DNA from: Bacteroidota bacterium
GTDB taxonomy: Bacteria; Bacteroidota; Bacteroidia; Bacteroidales; SZUA-534
DNA length: 36,198 bases
NCBI GenBank assembly: GCA_003250355.1
Contig: QKGS01000011.1
Span: 1-36,198 of the forward strand
Direction: 5' to 3'
Shown here: one piece after another, positions 26,802 through 35,460 of the stretch
Numbering within the stretch: position 1 is the stretch's first letter
Layout: every line of letters starts with the position of its first letter
Notes under the pieces: model-generated
What the model saw: the letters and a program-made list of their open reading frames with translations, nothing else
What the model was told of the DNA's origin: nothing
Database searches by the model: none
Position numbers and translations under genes: made by a program

Positions 26802-27980
26802 ATGAGAAAGTTAACTTCATTATTATTATCGCTGTTACTATGTGTGGCCGTATTTGCACAAAGCCCCGACAGCTTTACTTATCAGGCACAGGTACTCAAT
26901 ACCGATGGTTCGCCAAAAGCAGGCAGGAATGTAGTATTAAATATCAGTATTTTGAAAGGGAGTGCAGCAGGCGAGAATGTATATTCTGAAACACATAACA
27001 CTGTAACTAATTCGCATGGTGTTGTGAATGTAATAATAGGTGAGGGCGGTTCCTCTGACGATTTCAGTACAATAAACTGGTCGGCAGGTACATACTTTGT
27101 AACTGTTGAGGTTGATGGAACTCTTTTAGGCACAAGCCGTTTGCTTTCCGTTCCTTATGCAAAATATGCAGATAAGGCAGGCAACGCATTTAGCGGAAGC
27201 TATTCCGACTTGAGTAATAAACCCGACTATACAAACTGGGATAAAGACAGCAGCGACGATTTCAGCGGCAGGTATTCCGACCTGTCGGGGACTCCCGATT
27301 TGAGTGATACTGCAAAATATATAAAAACTGAGAGTGACCCTGAATTCGGGAAATCGGTAGCAGCATCAATTACAGCTGCCGATACTGCCCGATGGAACGG
27401 TGGTGTTACTGCAATGATGACAGCATTTCAAATGCCTGTGGGTAGCATAATACCGTTTGCCGGCCCTGCCGAGAATGTACCTGTTGAGCAAGGATGGATG
27501 GTTGCCGACGGCCGTGCTCTGAGCAGCAGCGATTACCCTATGCTGTATATGGCTATTGGTACAGCGTGGGGTAGTGGAGCCGATGGTTCGGGAACCGATT
27601 TTAATATACCCGATTTACGGGGATTGTTTCTTCGCGGTGTATCGGCTGCAACATCGCGCGACCCCGACCGAAATGGCCGTTCAGCAATCAAAACCGGTGG
27701 CAATAGCGGTAACAATGTAGGTAGTTATCAGAACGATGCCTTGCAGAATATTACAGGCTCTATAAATAATACATACGCAGCTACCGGACGCTCGGGTGCT
27801 TCAGGTGCTTTTACCGGTTCTACAATGAGTGGTGGTTCTACAGTTTCCAGCCCTTCGTACTCAACCAGTGCAAGTATGGCTATATTAAAGTTCGATGCTT
27901 CTAAATCGTCGGGAGCACGTACATCGAGTGAAACACGTGCCGAAAATGTTTATGTTGTGTATATGGTAAAAGTTAAGTAA
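26802..27980 (+). CDS. Secreted phage-tail-collar domain protein
   Basis: The 392-residue product has a signal peptide (about 1-19, ending VFAQ). A beta-rich module at about 20-125 (FTYQAQVLNTDG, SVPYAKYADKAG) is found in many Bacteroidota surface proteins. A low-complexity linker follows, with NKPDYTNWDKDSSDDF-type repeats. A phage tail collar domain runs from about 211 (MPVGSIIPFAG) through WMVADGRAL to IPDLRGLFLRG near 268-280. The tail is Gly/Ser/Thr-rich. Tail collar domains occur in tail fibres and in microcystin-dependent-like proteins, but there are no phage genes around it. It lacks a T9SS sorting domain of its own, unlike both cassette partners. The ATG at 26802 is preferred to a TTG at 26796. 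Its stop shares one base with the next start. Confidence 0.85.
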   Translation: MRKLTSLLLSLLLCVAVFAQSPDSFTYQAQVLNTDGSPKAGRNVVLNISILKGSAAGENVYSETHNTVTNSHGVVNVIIGEGGSSDDFSTINWSAGTYFVTVEVDGTLLGTSRLLSVPYAKYADKAGNAFSGSYSDLSNKPDYTNWDKDSSDDFSGRYSDLSGTPDLSDTAKYIKTESDPEFGKSVAASITAADTARWNGGVTAMMTAFQMPVGSIIPFAGPAENVPVEQGWMVADGRALSSSDYPMLYMAIGTAWGSGADGSGTDFNIPDLRGLFLRGVSAATSRDPDRNGRSAIKTGGNSGNNVGSYQNDALQNITGSINNTYAATGRSGASGAFTGSTMSGGSTVSSPSYSTSASMAILKFDASKSSGARTSSETRAENVYVVYMVKVK

Positions 27981-28432
27981 TGAGAATGTTGATATTTTTA
28001 ATATTAATTTCAGGAAACCTGTTTTCGCAGATGCAGCCTGTGGTAGTTCCTGCAGCAAACAGTGCAGAAACCGCCGATGCTATTATTACATGGAGCATAG
28101 GGCAAACATTTACAGGCACTTGTGGCAGCTCCAGAGCCGTTCTTGCACAAGGGAATGTAAGCAGCAAATATGATATTATTAACCTGTTGTCTGAAAGTAA
28201 AAGTAAGTTTGAAGTGTCGGTATTCCCTAACCCTGTTGCCGATATGCTGAATGTAAAATGCAATATTACTGCCGGTATGGTAAGTTATTACATTGCTGAT
28301 ATTAAAGGGAATAAAATTATATCAGGCATATTCGAAAGTGAAGATACTGCTATTGAATGTTCAACTTTAAGTGACGGTGTTTATTTTATTATAATTGATG
28401 GAGTTGAGAGTTTTAAAATAGTAAAGAAGTAA
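27980..28432 (+). CDS. Small T9SS-sorted secreted protein
   Basis: The 150-residue product begins with a signal peptide (about 1-17, ending LFSQ). A short segment, AIITWSIGQTFTG...VLAQGN, follows. It is common in small Bacteroidota secreted proteins where the motif leads straight into the sorting tail. The T9SS type A domain begins at VFPNPVADML near 77 and fills the rest of the protein, so nearly all of the mature product is sorting signal plus a short passenger. It starts at the last base of the tail-collar gene stop (TAATG). It may help anchor the neighbour, but this is inferred from gene order only. Confidence 0.85.
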   Translation: MRMLIFLILISGNLFSQMQPVVVPAANSAETADAIITWSIGQTFTGTCGSSRAVLAQGNVSSKYDIINLLSESKSKFEVSVFPNPVADMLNVKCNITAGMVSYYIADIKGNKIISGIFESEDTAIECSTLSDGVYFIIIDGVESFKIVKK

Positions 28433-28500
28433 ATTCAATAATGAATTATTTTGTAGCAATGAATTATAAAATTAAATCACTACTGTCCGGTAAATTTAAA

Positions 28501-28610
28501 AGAGATTTCTCGCAAAGCTCGGAATGACGTATTTTTTCAAATCTCTCATTTATTTACAGTTGAGATTCCTCCCGAGTTGAACCGGTCATTCCGACCATCG
28601 GGAGGAATCT
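28501..28610. repeat. Nested inverted repeats with TCGGAATGAC / GTCATTCCGA elements
   Basis: AGATTCCTCCCG (28563-28574) is perfectly inverted at 28599-28610. TCGGAATGAC (28519-28528) is inverted at 28585-28594, inside that structure. AGAGATTT (28501-28508) is inverted at 28540-28547. These motifs resemble dispersed intergenic repeats of Bacteroidota, which form RNA hairpins if transcribed. It also lies after the secreted-protein cassette, where it could act as a 3' end structure. Confidence 0.7.
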
Positions 28611-28777
28611 TTAGCTCACTATTGAAAAGAGTAATTTCAAACGTCATACAACATTATTAAATGAAAATTTTCTACTCTCGGAATGATAGTTCTTCAATGT
28701 TGTTGCGGCTAGACATAATTTAAACTTTTATACATTAAAAAAATCAAAAACATACCCGATATTTTCATACAGAATAT

Positions 28778-28785
28778 TAGTTTTG
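28778..28785 (+). promoter_or_regulatory. Candidate -7 element (TAGTTTTG) for lpxD
   Basis: The motif matches TAnnTTTG and lies 18 bases before the ATG at 28804. No clear -33 TTTG is present at the usual distance. Confidence 0.4.
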
Positions 28786-28803
28786 CCCAAAACATTGAAT
28801 AAG

Positions 28804-29838
28804 ATGATACAATTTTCAGCCGAACAAGTGGCGGAAGTACTGCAAGGAACTGTTGTAGGAAACCCCGAAGTAAAAGTACACACCGTAGCAAAAATTGAAG
28901 AAGCAACCCAAGGGGCCTTGGCATTTTTAGCTAATCCTAAATATAAAGACTACCTATACACCACAGGTGCAAGTATAGTACTGGTTAATAACGATTTTAA
29001 ACCTGAAAAAGAGGTTCAAGCAACCCTTATTAAAGTGCCCGATGCTTACCAAGCATTTGCTTCGCTTATGGAGATGGTTGCAGAGGCTTTGTACGAAAAG
29101 AAAAACGGTATAGAGCAACCTAGCTTTATGCACGAAACAGCAACGCACGGCGAAGGGTTATATTTAGGTGCATTTGCCTACATAGGTAAAAATGTAAAAA
29201 TGGGTAAAAATGTAAAAATTTACCCGCAGGTATATATTGGCGATAATGTGAAAATAGGCGACGATACTATATTATATGCCGGCTGTAAAATATATCACGA
29301 TTGCGTTCTTGGAAGCAATGTAACCATACATTCGGGAGCAGTAATTGGTGCCGATGGTTTTGGCTTTGCCCCAACCGATACCGCCAACTATAAAAAAATA
29401 CCGCAAATAGGTAATGTAATACTTGAAGACTTTGTAGAAATAGGCTCAAACACTACTGTTGACCGTGCTACTATGGGGCATACTATTATTCGTAAGGGTG
29501 CAAAACTCGATAACCTAATTCAAATAGGCCATAACGTTGAAGTAGGCGAAAGTACTGTAATGGCAGCTCAGGCCGGTGTGGCAGGTTCAACCAAAATAGG
29601 CAGAAACTGTATGTTTGGCGGTCAGGCTGGTATTACCGGTCACATAACCGTAGCCGACGAAGTAAAACTTACCGCAAAAGCGGGTGTTCTTAGCAGTATT
29701 GAGGAAAAAGGAGCTATTCTTATGGGCGCTCCCGCATTCAATATTTCCGACTTTAGAAAATCGTATGTATACTTCCGTAAATTGCCCGAGTTAGAAAGCC
29801 GTTTACGCTCAATTGAAAAGAAAACACAGGACAAATAG
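28804..29838 (+). CDS. lpxD: UDP-3-O-acylglucosamine N-acyltransferase LpxD
   Basis: The 344-residue enzyme transfers a 3-hydroxyacyl chain from acyl-ACP to UDP-3-O-acylglucosamine, the third step of lipid A synthesis in the cytoplasm. The N-terminal uridine-binding domain covers about 1-100, and left-handed beta-helix hexapeptide repeats cover about 105-310. H243 in LIQIGHNVEVG matches the catalytic H239 of Escherichia coli, and the NTTVDRAT and AAQAGVAGSTKIG signatures are present. A TTG at 28783 would add seven residues, but the ATG at 28804 gives the usual MxFxAxQVAExL start. The gene is alone, with its own terminator, and not joined to lpxC, fabZ or lpxA. It may therefore be a second LpxD paralog, as some Bacteroidota have. 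Confidence 0.94.
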   Translation: MIQFSAEQVAEVLQGTVVGNPEVKVHTVAKIEEATQGALAFLANPKYKDYLYTTGASIVLVNNDFKPEKEVQATLIKVPDAYQAFASLMEMVAEALYEKKNGIEQPSFMHETATHGEGLYLGAFAYIGKNVKMGKNVKIYPQVYIGDNVKIGDDTILYAGCKIYHDCVLGSNVTIHSGAVIGADGFGFAPTDTANYKKIPQIGNVILEDFVEIGSNTTVDRATMGHTIIRKGAKLDNLIQIGHNVEVGESTVMAAQAGVAGSTKIGRNCMFGGQAGITGHITVADEVKLTAKAGVLSSIEEKGAILMGAPAFNISDFRKSYVYFRKLPELESRLRSIEKKTQDK

Positions 29839-29846
29839 ATAAATAC

Positions 29847-29885
29847 AAAAGCCGCTTATTCGCTAATGGAATAAGCGGCTTTTTA
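29847..29885. terminator. Hairpin terminator downstream of lpxD (bidirectional)
   Basis: AAAAGCCGCTTATTC (29847-29861) and GAATAAGCGGCTTTT (29869-29883) form a perfect 15-pair stem with a seven-base loop, ending in T residues on both strands. It separates lpxD from the convergent TonB-dependent receptor gene. Confidence 0.93.
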
Positions 29886-29972
29886 GTTTATTGCTACTAT
29901 ATATTATTTAATTAGCGGCATATTATTTATATTCTTTCGTTTTGTTTTAATCAGCGGCTGAAATTACAACTC

Positions 29973-32069
29973 TTATTTATTCCCAATAGTAAATCTCGAC
30001 TTTAAGTAAAAGCTAATCCCTTCGGGTTCAATAGTTCCCGGCTGATTCATTGCGTGTTCACCATAAGCAGGCATTCCCTGAGTGTTGTTTAAAACATTAA
30101 GAGCTACAAACGACAGTTCAAGCTTATCCCAAAATTTTTTCGAAACTAAGGTAACATCTACAAAATTGGTTTTGGCTGTTTTTTCTTTGCCATATAAGTC
30201 AATATACGGAATACCGTATATGCCGCGCCAACCTATATTAAACCTAACCAATGAAGCTATATTGTATTCTGCACCAAGAAACGAGTTGAAAGTAGGAACA
30301 AACAGTGGTTTGTAGTCGGCATTATGAGGTTCCGATTGTTCAATTTTATTGCCGTTATTGTCGAATGAATAGTTGCCTGTTGCATCTTTTGCATAACCTT
30401 TTACAACCTTAGCCGAGTTATATGAGCCATTCCAGTATACTAACAAATCTTTCTGCGGCATTGCTTTTATTCCCCATTCAATACCATAAGCTTCAAGGCC
30501 GCCGGTATTTATAAAATCGTTAAAATTATTATCCTTCGACTGGGTAATCTGGTTATCAAGCTTTTGGTAATATGTGGTAATATTGAAATCGTACAAATTA
30601 TTTATGTTACCTACAAAACTAAGTTCGTGAGCATCGAGATTTTCGGCATCGGGCGATGTTGAGCTTCGCTCATTCGATTGCGGACGGCGAGGGGCATTGT
30701 TATAGAAGTATTTTACAACCATATCGTCGTTAAGCTTATAAACTGCACCCGCACGGTAAAAAACAATTAAATCGCTGAAAGTGCCATCATCCTGATAATC
30801 GACACGTGTACCTGCTATTAGTTTTAAGTTGTTGGTTACATTATATCCCACTTGTGTAAATGCGTTGTGATAGTATATGTCGTTAGGCTCATATACCGAG
30901 CTTGACCAGTCAACTCCCTGAGCCAATGCCCACGGGTGATTTAAGTAGTTGGTTTTCTCTTTGGTTTGTCCAAACAGGTCGCTGCCCAAGGCAATATTCA
31001 GTTTACTGTCTATAAGTTTAAAATTTGCATTAAAACCTATATCGCGGCGTTGGTCGCCTCCCGCTCCAACAGGTTCAAAAAACCACATACGTTTATAGTA
31101 GTTGTGATACAACGAAATGTTAACATTATCGTTGTTAAGCGGTAGAGCATATTCAATTCTGTAAGCTGTCATATCGAGCTGGTCGTGAGGCGATTGTTTA
31201 AGGGTGTCGGCTATCCCTTTCCAAAATTGTCCGCTGCCATTTAACCCATAAGCTCCGGTTGAGTCTTGCGAATATGTTGGCCCCCACCAGTATTGTGGCG
31301 ATACATGGTCGTTGTGTTCATGGTAAAACACTCCTTTAAACCCTTTATAATCTACCTTTCCAATAAAAGAGAACGATGGATTTACCCCGTTTGTTTTCCA
31401 TTCCTGACCCGGTATTCCGAATGTGTTTTTTTGGGTTGTGTAGTCTTGTCCTTTTTGATTGAGCCCTACAAAAATAGAACCATCTTTATTGTCGAATTTA
31501 TGTCCATAAAGGGCACTTACCGAGTATTGATTATTGTTGCCATACGAAGTAACAAGTTCGGCTCCGTTAAGGTCGGTTCTAATGTTACTGTTCATAAGCC
31601 CGGCATTGGCACCACTACCCCAGGCTAATCCGGCGGGTCCGCGTACAGCTTCCATACTGCCAAAAAACTCATGCGGCAACGTAGTATGACCAAAGTCTAT
31701 AATAGGCATTAACTCTATACTATAACCATATCGCCATATCGATTGCCACCCGCGAGCCATAACACCATACTGACCGTAATAATCGGTATTGTAAAACGAG
31801 TATCCGGGGGTTCGTCCAACGGTTTCGTACAAATAGCGTACACCCCAACGGTTAAGTTCATCTTTCGATATTTGATACACCGACATAGGAGCCTCCGACA
31901 ACCGTTCCTCCTGCTTCGATACCGAATATACCTGTATATCCATTAGCTCTTCTAACGACATATCGAGTAAATCTTGGTCAATATCAGAAATATTGTCCTG
32001 TGCATGAATGTTGACTGTTGCAAATAATGTGGATGCAACAAACAGATAAGTAATCCATCTTGCTTTCAT
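29973..32069 (-). CDS. TonB-dependent outer-membrane receptor
   Basis: The 698-residue product has a signal peptide (about 1-24, ending IHAQ). A segment LLDMSLEELMDIQVYSVSKQ at about 34-53 contains a TonB-box-like stretch. A plug domain covers about 55-165, with FGSMEAVRGPAGLAWGSGANAG typical of the plug end. The beta-barrel fills the rest and ends SFYLKSRFTIGNK. It lacks the carboxypeptidase-like N-terminal domain of SusC proteins, and no SusD partner is adjacent, so glycan import of the Sus type is unlikely. The substrate could be an iron complex or another small molecule. Energy would come from ExbB/ExbD such as those at 19286-21617. Confidence 0.92.
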   Translation of the reverse strand: MKARWITYLFVASTLFATVNIHAQDNISDIDQDLLDMSLEELMDIQVYSVSKQEERLSEAPMSVYQISKDELNRWGVRYLYETVGRTPGYSFYNTDYYGQYGVMARGWQSIWRYGYSIELMPIIDFGHTTLPHEFFGSMEAVRGPAGLAWGSGANAGLMNSNIRTDLNGAELVTSYGNNNQYSVSALYGHKFDNKDGSIFVGLNQKGQDYTTQKNTFGIPGQEWKTNGVNPSFSFIGKVDYKGFKGVFYHEHNDHVSPQYWWGPTYSQDSTGAYGLNGSGQFWKGIADTLKQSPHDQLDMTAYRIEYALPLNNDNVNISLYHNYYKRMWFFEPVGAGGDQRRDIGFNANFKLIDSKLNIALGSDLFGQTKEKTNYLNHPWALAQGVDWSSSVYEPNDIYYHNAFTQVGYNVTNNLKLIAGTRVDYQDDGTFSDLIVFYRAGAVYKLNDDMVVKYFYNNAPRRPQSNERSSTSPDAENLDAHELSFVGNINNLYDFNITTYYQKLDNQITQSKDNNFNDFINTGGLEAYGIEWGIKAMPQKDLLVYWNGSYNSAKVVKGYAKDATGNYSFDNNGNKIEQSEPHNADYKPLFVPTFNSFLGAEYNIASLVRFNIGWRGIYGIPYIDLYGKEKTAKTNFVDVTLVSKKFWDKLELSFVALNVLNNTQGMPAYGEHAMNQPGTIEPEGISFYLKSRFTIGNK

Positions 32070-32178
32070 AATATATCCTTTAAGTTAAACACCAAATTTT
32101 TAATACGCTATTTATTGAAATAATGTTACAATGAGGTATTTAAGATAGTATAAATTATGTAAATACAAAAATCAAAAT

Positions 32179-32196
32179 ATACTCAATTTTGAGTAT
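32179..32196. promoter_or_regulatory. Interrupted palindrome ATACTCAA-TT-TTGAGTAT, possible operator
   Basis: Two perfect 8-base arms are separated by TT. The site lies about 110 bases before the receptor start codon, so it would suit a dimeric regulator near the receptor promoter. No regulator is identified. Confidence 0.4.
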
Positions 32197-32410
32197 TTCA
32201 TTTGACTTATTTCCTCTGTAACATTGTATTATAGTTTATCCTTTTGTTTAGTTAATGGAACTATTGGTGTGTTTCCGGAACAGAGAGGTAAGCTATATAA
32301 TAGTAGATTATAAGTAAGTTAATGTTTAGCACTTTTGGTGTTGTATGTATACCCTTTAATTGTTGACACAATTTTTTACAACATCGAACTAATTAGCTTA
32401 TGAAAAGTGC

Positions 32411-32439
32411 AGCCTGCTTATTTATAAGCAGGCTTTTTT
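32411..32439 (+). terminator. Orphan rho-independent terminator upstream of the TPR kinase
   Basis: AGCCTGCTTAT (32411-32421) pairs with ATAAGCAGGCT (32424-32434), in practice about 10 pairs with a TTTA loop, and TTTTTT runs through 32439. No plus-strand gene lies upstream in the 340 bases back to the divergent receptor, so it probably ends a short non-coding transcript or a leader. Confidence 0.75.
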
Positions 32440-32509
32440 CAAAGGTGGTAGTTTTTATTATTCTTCATACGTTATAAATCACAGGGGTTTACATAGAATA
32501 TATATTATA

Positions 32510-34525
32510 TTGCACATAGCTCTGTGTACAATATTTACTGGTGCTTATGCCTACAATAGCAGTACTTATGTCGATTCGTTAATTATTGCTTCACAATCAG
32601 AGGTTCACGATACCGTTAAACTAAATACTTACTTTAAACTATTCAATTATTACCTTAAAACCGATACTGCAAAAGCTTTACAATATGAAACTGTGATTAT
32701 TCAAATAGCAAGTAAGTATAATATACATAAGCATATAGTAAATATGAATACTGCTAAGGCTATGTATTATAAGGATATTGCCAATTTTGAAATGTCGAAG
32801 GTTAGTGTAAACAGGGCAATATTGTTGTTAGAGAATAATTATAAAAAAAGCAATTATAATACCCTTGTTGGCAGTTACTTACTTTTGGAGTGGCTTTATA
32901 AAATGGGAAATGAATTAGATAGTTCCATAGTTATATGTAATAGAGGTTTTGAATTGGCAAAAACCAATGCTGATAGCTTAAATATGGTTAGACTTTTGCT
33001 TGAAACAGCCTCTGTTTATAAATTAAAGTACGATTATGTAAGGGCTCGCGAGTATTTGCAAAAAGCATATGATTTAAATATTAGAACTGATAATGCAATA
33101 CTCTCAGCCGATATCTCATTAGAAATAGGCTTATTGCTTATGCAAATGGTCAATTATGAAAGGGGAGCCGAGTATTTGAAGAGAGCCTCTCTTTTATACA
33201 ATGGTGTTGACATAAAAAAGTATAACAATAGCCTTGTACATATTGCTCAGTGTTATAACAGTTTGTCAGAAACCAATCTTACATTCTCCGACTCTGCCAA
33301 AACTTACATAAATAAATTATTGTATAATTATGACAATCTAAGTAATATTCAAATATTCAACTTATATAGAGTTTCAGTTAAGTACTATTCTGCACTTGAT
33401 AGTATCTATTTAGCAAGCAGGTATATCGATTCCATAGAGTTGATTATTGCCGGTAACAATGCACAATATCAATATTATGAATTTGTTATGTTGAAGGTGT
33501 CGTATTGCTATAAAACACAGCAATATAAGCAAGCTTTGCAATGGTTACATGAGCTTGAACCTTATTTGAATCAATCTCGTATAACAAACTATTATTACAC
33601 TATGTCGAGCGAAATATATTATAAACTCGGCAATTATAAAAAGGCGTTCTATTATCAGGGTAAAAGTTTTAATGAATACGATTCGGTAATTGCTGAGCTA
33701 CGCTTATTTAGTGAAAACGAGTTTAAGCTAAATATAAAATTACAGGAACAGCTATTGCTTGATGAAGCAATAAGCCATGAGATTAATATGCAGAATCAGA
33801 AACATATACGACAAGTTATTTTGAGCAGCTCTTTAATTATAATAACACTGTTGGCTTTTCTTTTTATAATTCTGTTAAGAAAGTATAGAGAGAAAAAGAG
33901 AGATAATGAAGAACTTGAAAGGAGAGAACGAATAGCTAAAACGCTGTTAATGGAATTGAACCACAGGGTTAAAAACAATCTGCAAATAATGTCGGTTATG
34001 CTTTCGTTGCAGCGGTATAGTACAACAAACAGCGATGCAAAAGAGGCTCTAAAAATAGCACAAGGCCGTATAGATAGTATGGTGCTTTTGCACAGACAGT
34101 TACATAAGGAACCATACGATGCTGTTTCCGATTTACATAAGTATATTTCCGATTTAACCAACTCTATAGCTCAGTCGTTGAATTTATGCAATAATGTTAA
34201 GATATCGATTAATGTATCAGAGGTTAAAATTAAAGCAGCCACGGCTGTAAATATTGGAATTATACTAACAGAACTTATAACTAATGCCTTTAAGTATGGT
34301 ATTGATTATGAGCGTGATAATACAATCGCTATTAATGTTAATACTGTTAATAATAAGCTGTTTATACAAGTGTTAAATAACAATATTGTAGATATACCTA
34401 TACATAAAAATGGAAGTAGCGGAGGATTGGATTTGGTTAGGGCGTTGGCTGCCGATTATTCGGGGAGTGTAACTGCTAATTTTAACGAAAGTGGGGAGGT
34501 AATAGTTGAATTATTGCTCGATTAA
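32510..34525 (+). CDS. TPR-containing sensor histidine kinase (HisKA_2/HWE-like)
   Basis: The 671-residue product begins with a hydrophobic signal-like segment (about 1-15). TPR-like helical repeats, rich in Tyr/Leu/Ala, span about 20-420. One membrane helix spans about 436-456 (SSSLIIITLLAFLFIILL), then a short coiled coil. The dimerisation box is LNHRVKNNLQIMS with phosphoacceptor H485, the HisKA_2/HWE-like form. The ATPase domain has LTELITNAFKYG near 588. No ATG lies in frame upstream back to the hairpin, so the start is probably TTG at 32510 or a rarer ATT/ATA slightly upstream. It lies 33 bases before the LuxR-type response regulator, its likely partner. The TPR region probably senses a protein or peptide in the periplasm, which is inferred. 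Confidence 0.88.
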   Translation: MHIALCTIFTGAYAYNSSTYVDSLIIASQSEVHDTVKLNTYFKLFNYYLKTDTAKALQYETVIIQIASKYNIHKHIVNMNTAKAMYYKDIANFEMSKVSVNRAILLLENNYKKSNYNTLVGSYLLLEWLYKMGNELDSSIVICNRGFELAKTNADSLNMVRLLLETASVYKLKYDYVRAREYLQKAYDLNIRTDNAILSADISLEIGLLLMQMVNYERGAEYLKRASLLYNGVDIKKYNNSLVHIAQCYNSLSETNLTFSDSAKTYINKLLYNYDNLSNIQIFNLYRVSVKYYSALDSIYLASRYIDSIELIIAGNNAQYQYYEFVMLKVSYCYKTQQYKQALQWLHELEPYLNQSRITNYYYTMSSEIYYKLGNYKKAFYYQGKSFNEYDSVIAELRLFSENEFKLNIKLQEQLLLDEAISHEINMQNQKHIRQVILSSSLIIITLLAFLFIILLRKYREKKRDNEELERRERIAKTLLMELNHRVKNNLQIMSVMLSLQRYSTTNSDAKEALKIAQGRIDSMVLLHRQLHKEPYDAVSDLHKYISDLTNSIAQSLNLCNNVKISINVSEVKIKAATAVNIGIILTELITNAFKYGIDYERDNTIAINVNTVNNKLFIQVLNNNIVDIPIHKNGSSGGLDLVRALAADYSGSVTANFNESGEVIVELLLD

Positions 34526-34558
34526 CACAAGAGCGGTGTGATATATAACAAGGTAGGG

Positions 34559-35143
34559 ATGAACAGAATTATAATAGTAGAAGATGAAGCTTTAGTTGCA
34601 TTAGGAATGCGCAAAATTCTTGAAAGTAACGGTTATGCAGTTATTGGCTATGCAACTAAGTATACTACGGCTTATGAGTTAATAGTGTCGAACAGTTGCG
34701 ACCTTATTCTTTGCGATATTAATCTTGGGGGTGAGTATTCGGGAATAAAGCTAATGCGTGAAACAGTTATGAATAGTTCAGTTCCTTTTATGTTTATTAC
34801 CGCTTATGCCGATACTGATACTCTTAAAAATGCACTTGAAACAAAACCGGCAAATTATATTATAAAACCATTTAATGAGGAGCAGCTGTTGGTAGCTGTA
34901 AAAGTGGCACTTAATAATGCAACACTGCATAAAACACATTTTGATATACCAACCGATACCGAATTGCAAGTACTCCAATTACTTGGCAAGGGATTAAGCT
35001 CAAAAGATATTGGGCGCAAATTGGTTAAATCGCAACATACTATTGATACTCACCGGCGTAACTTAATTAAAAAATACAAAGTGAGTAATATATCGGAGCT
35101 TATTTGTTTAGCTACCGCTCGTGGTTGGGTAAGGTATGAGTAA
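34559..35143 (+). CDS. LuxR-family response regulator with receiver and HTH domains
   Basis: The 194-residue product has a receiver domain at about 1-118 with acidic pocket E8-D9, phosphoacceptor D53 in LCDINLGG, T81 and K103 in IIKPFN. A LuxR-type helix-turn-helix follows at about 130-190 (LQLLGKGLSSKDIGRKL, HTIDTHRRNLIKKYKV). It should bind DNA after phosphorylation by the kinase encoded 33 bases upstream. A GTG at 34538 would add seven residues, but the ATG at 34559 gives the standard start MNRIIIVEDE. It converges on the DUF1703-type gene at the right edge. Confidence 0.92.
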   Translation: MNRIIIVEDEALVALGMRKILESNGYAVIGYATKYTTAYELIVSNSCDLILCDINLGGEYSGIKLMRETVMNSSVPFMFITAYADTDTLKNALETKPANYIIKPFNEEQLLVAVKVALNNATLHKTHFDIPTDTELQVLQLLGKGLSSKDIGRKLVKSQHTIDTHRRNLIKKYKVSNISELICLATARGWVRYE

Positions 35144-35220
35144 TTTTTGTTCAATATTATTAAAATCTTTAAAACCTAACCATGCATTAGAATTAATTAT
35201 TCTTTCAACCCTGCAACTTG

Positions 35221-35460
35221 CAACCCGCAACCTAATTCTCAAACCTCTCCCACACCATACTCACCACATTCTTTTCGTCGCTGCTAAAGTGCATACCCAC
35301 AAAATATATTTGCTTGCCGTGGCTGAGGTATTTTTCGTAGTACCGTTTGGTTTTAATCTGGTGCAGGGCATCTTCGGCGGGCATATCTACTTTAAATTCC
35401 AGTATTACAATTTCGTTCGGGCCGTTTAAAGTCATATCGGCACGCCCCTTGTTGGTGGTA
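35221..35460. repeat. Right arm of the long inverted repeat (partner 1-240)
   Basis: The reverse complement of this stretch matches 1-240 with 10 mismatches. It covers the 3' end of the minus-strand gene and 11 bases beyond its stop codon. The two arms face each other about 35 kb apart. Confidence 0.9.

Larger units (their letters stand above)
28433..28803. other. Repeat-containing intergenic region before lpxD
   Basis: This 371-base region holds nested inverted repeats at 28501-28610 and a further TCGGAATGA element near 28678. A candidate -7 motif lies at 28778-28785. I see no credible gene, and a 71-codon minus-strand frame across the lpxD start is only a shadow. Confidence 0.65.
32070..32509. 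other. Intergenic region between divergent genes, with an orphan hairpin
   Basis: This 440-base spacer lies between the TonB-dependent receptor and the TPR kinase. It contains an 18-base interrupted palindrome (32179-32196) upstream of the receptor, a TTCCGGAA palindrome at 32273-32280, and a strong terminator-like hairpin at 32411-32439. No protein gene is credible. A 25-codon frame from 32400 runs through the hairpin. Confidence 0.65.

Noticed and set aside
26802-27980. Prophage remnant suggested by the tail collar domain
   Set aside because: The protein has a signal peptide and a Bacteroidota surface module, and no capsid, portal, tail or integrase genes are nearby.
29973-32069. SusC-type glycan receptor
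   Set aside because: There is no N-terminal carboxypeptidase-like domain, and no SusD or glycan-degrading enzymes are adjacent.
32400-32477. 25-codon frame from ATG 32400 as a possible frameshifted start of the TPR kinase
   Set aside because: It is in another frame, stops before the kinase and runs through a strong terminator-like hairpin, so it is probably chance.
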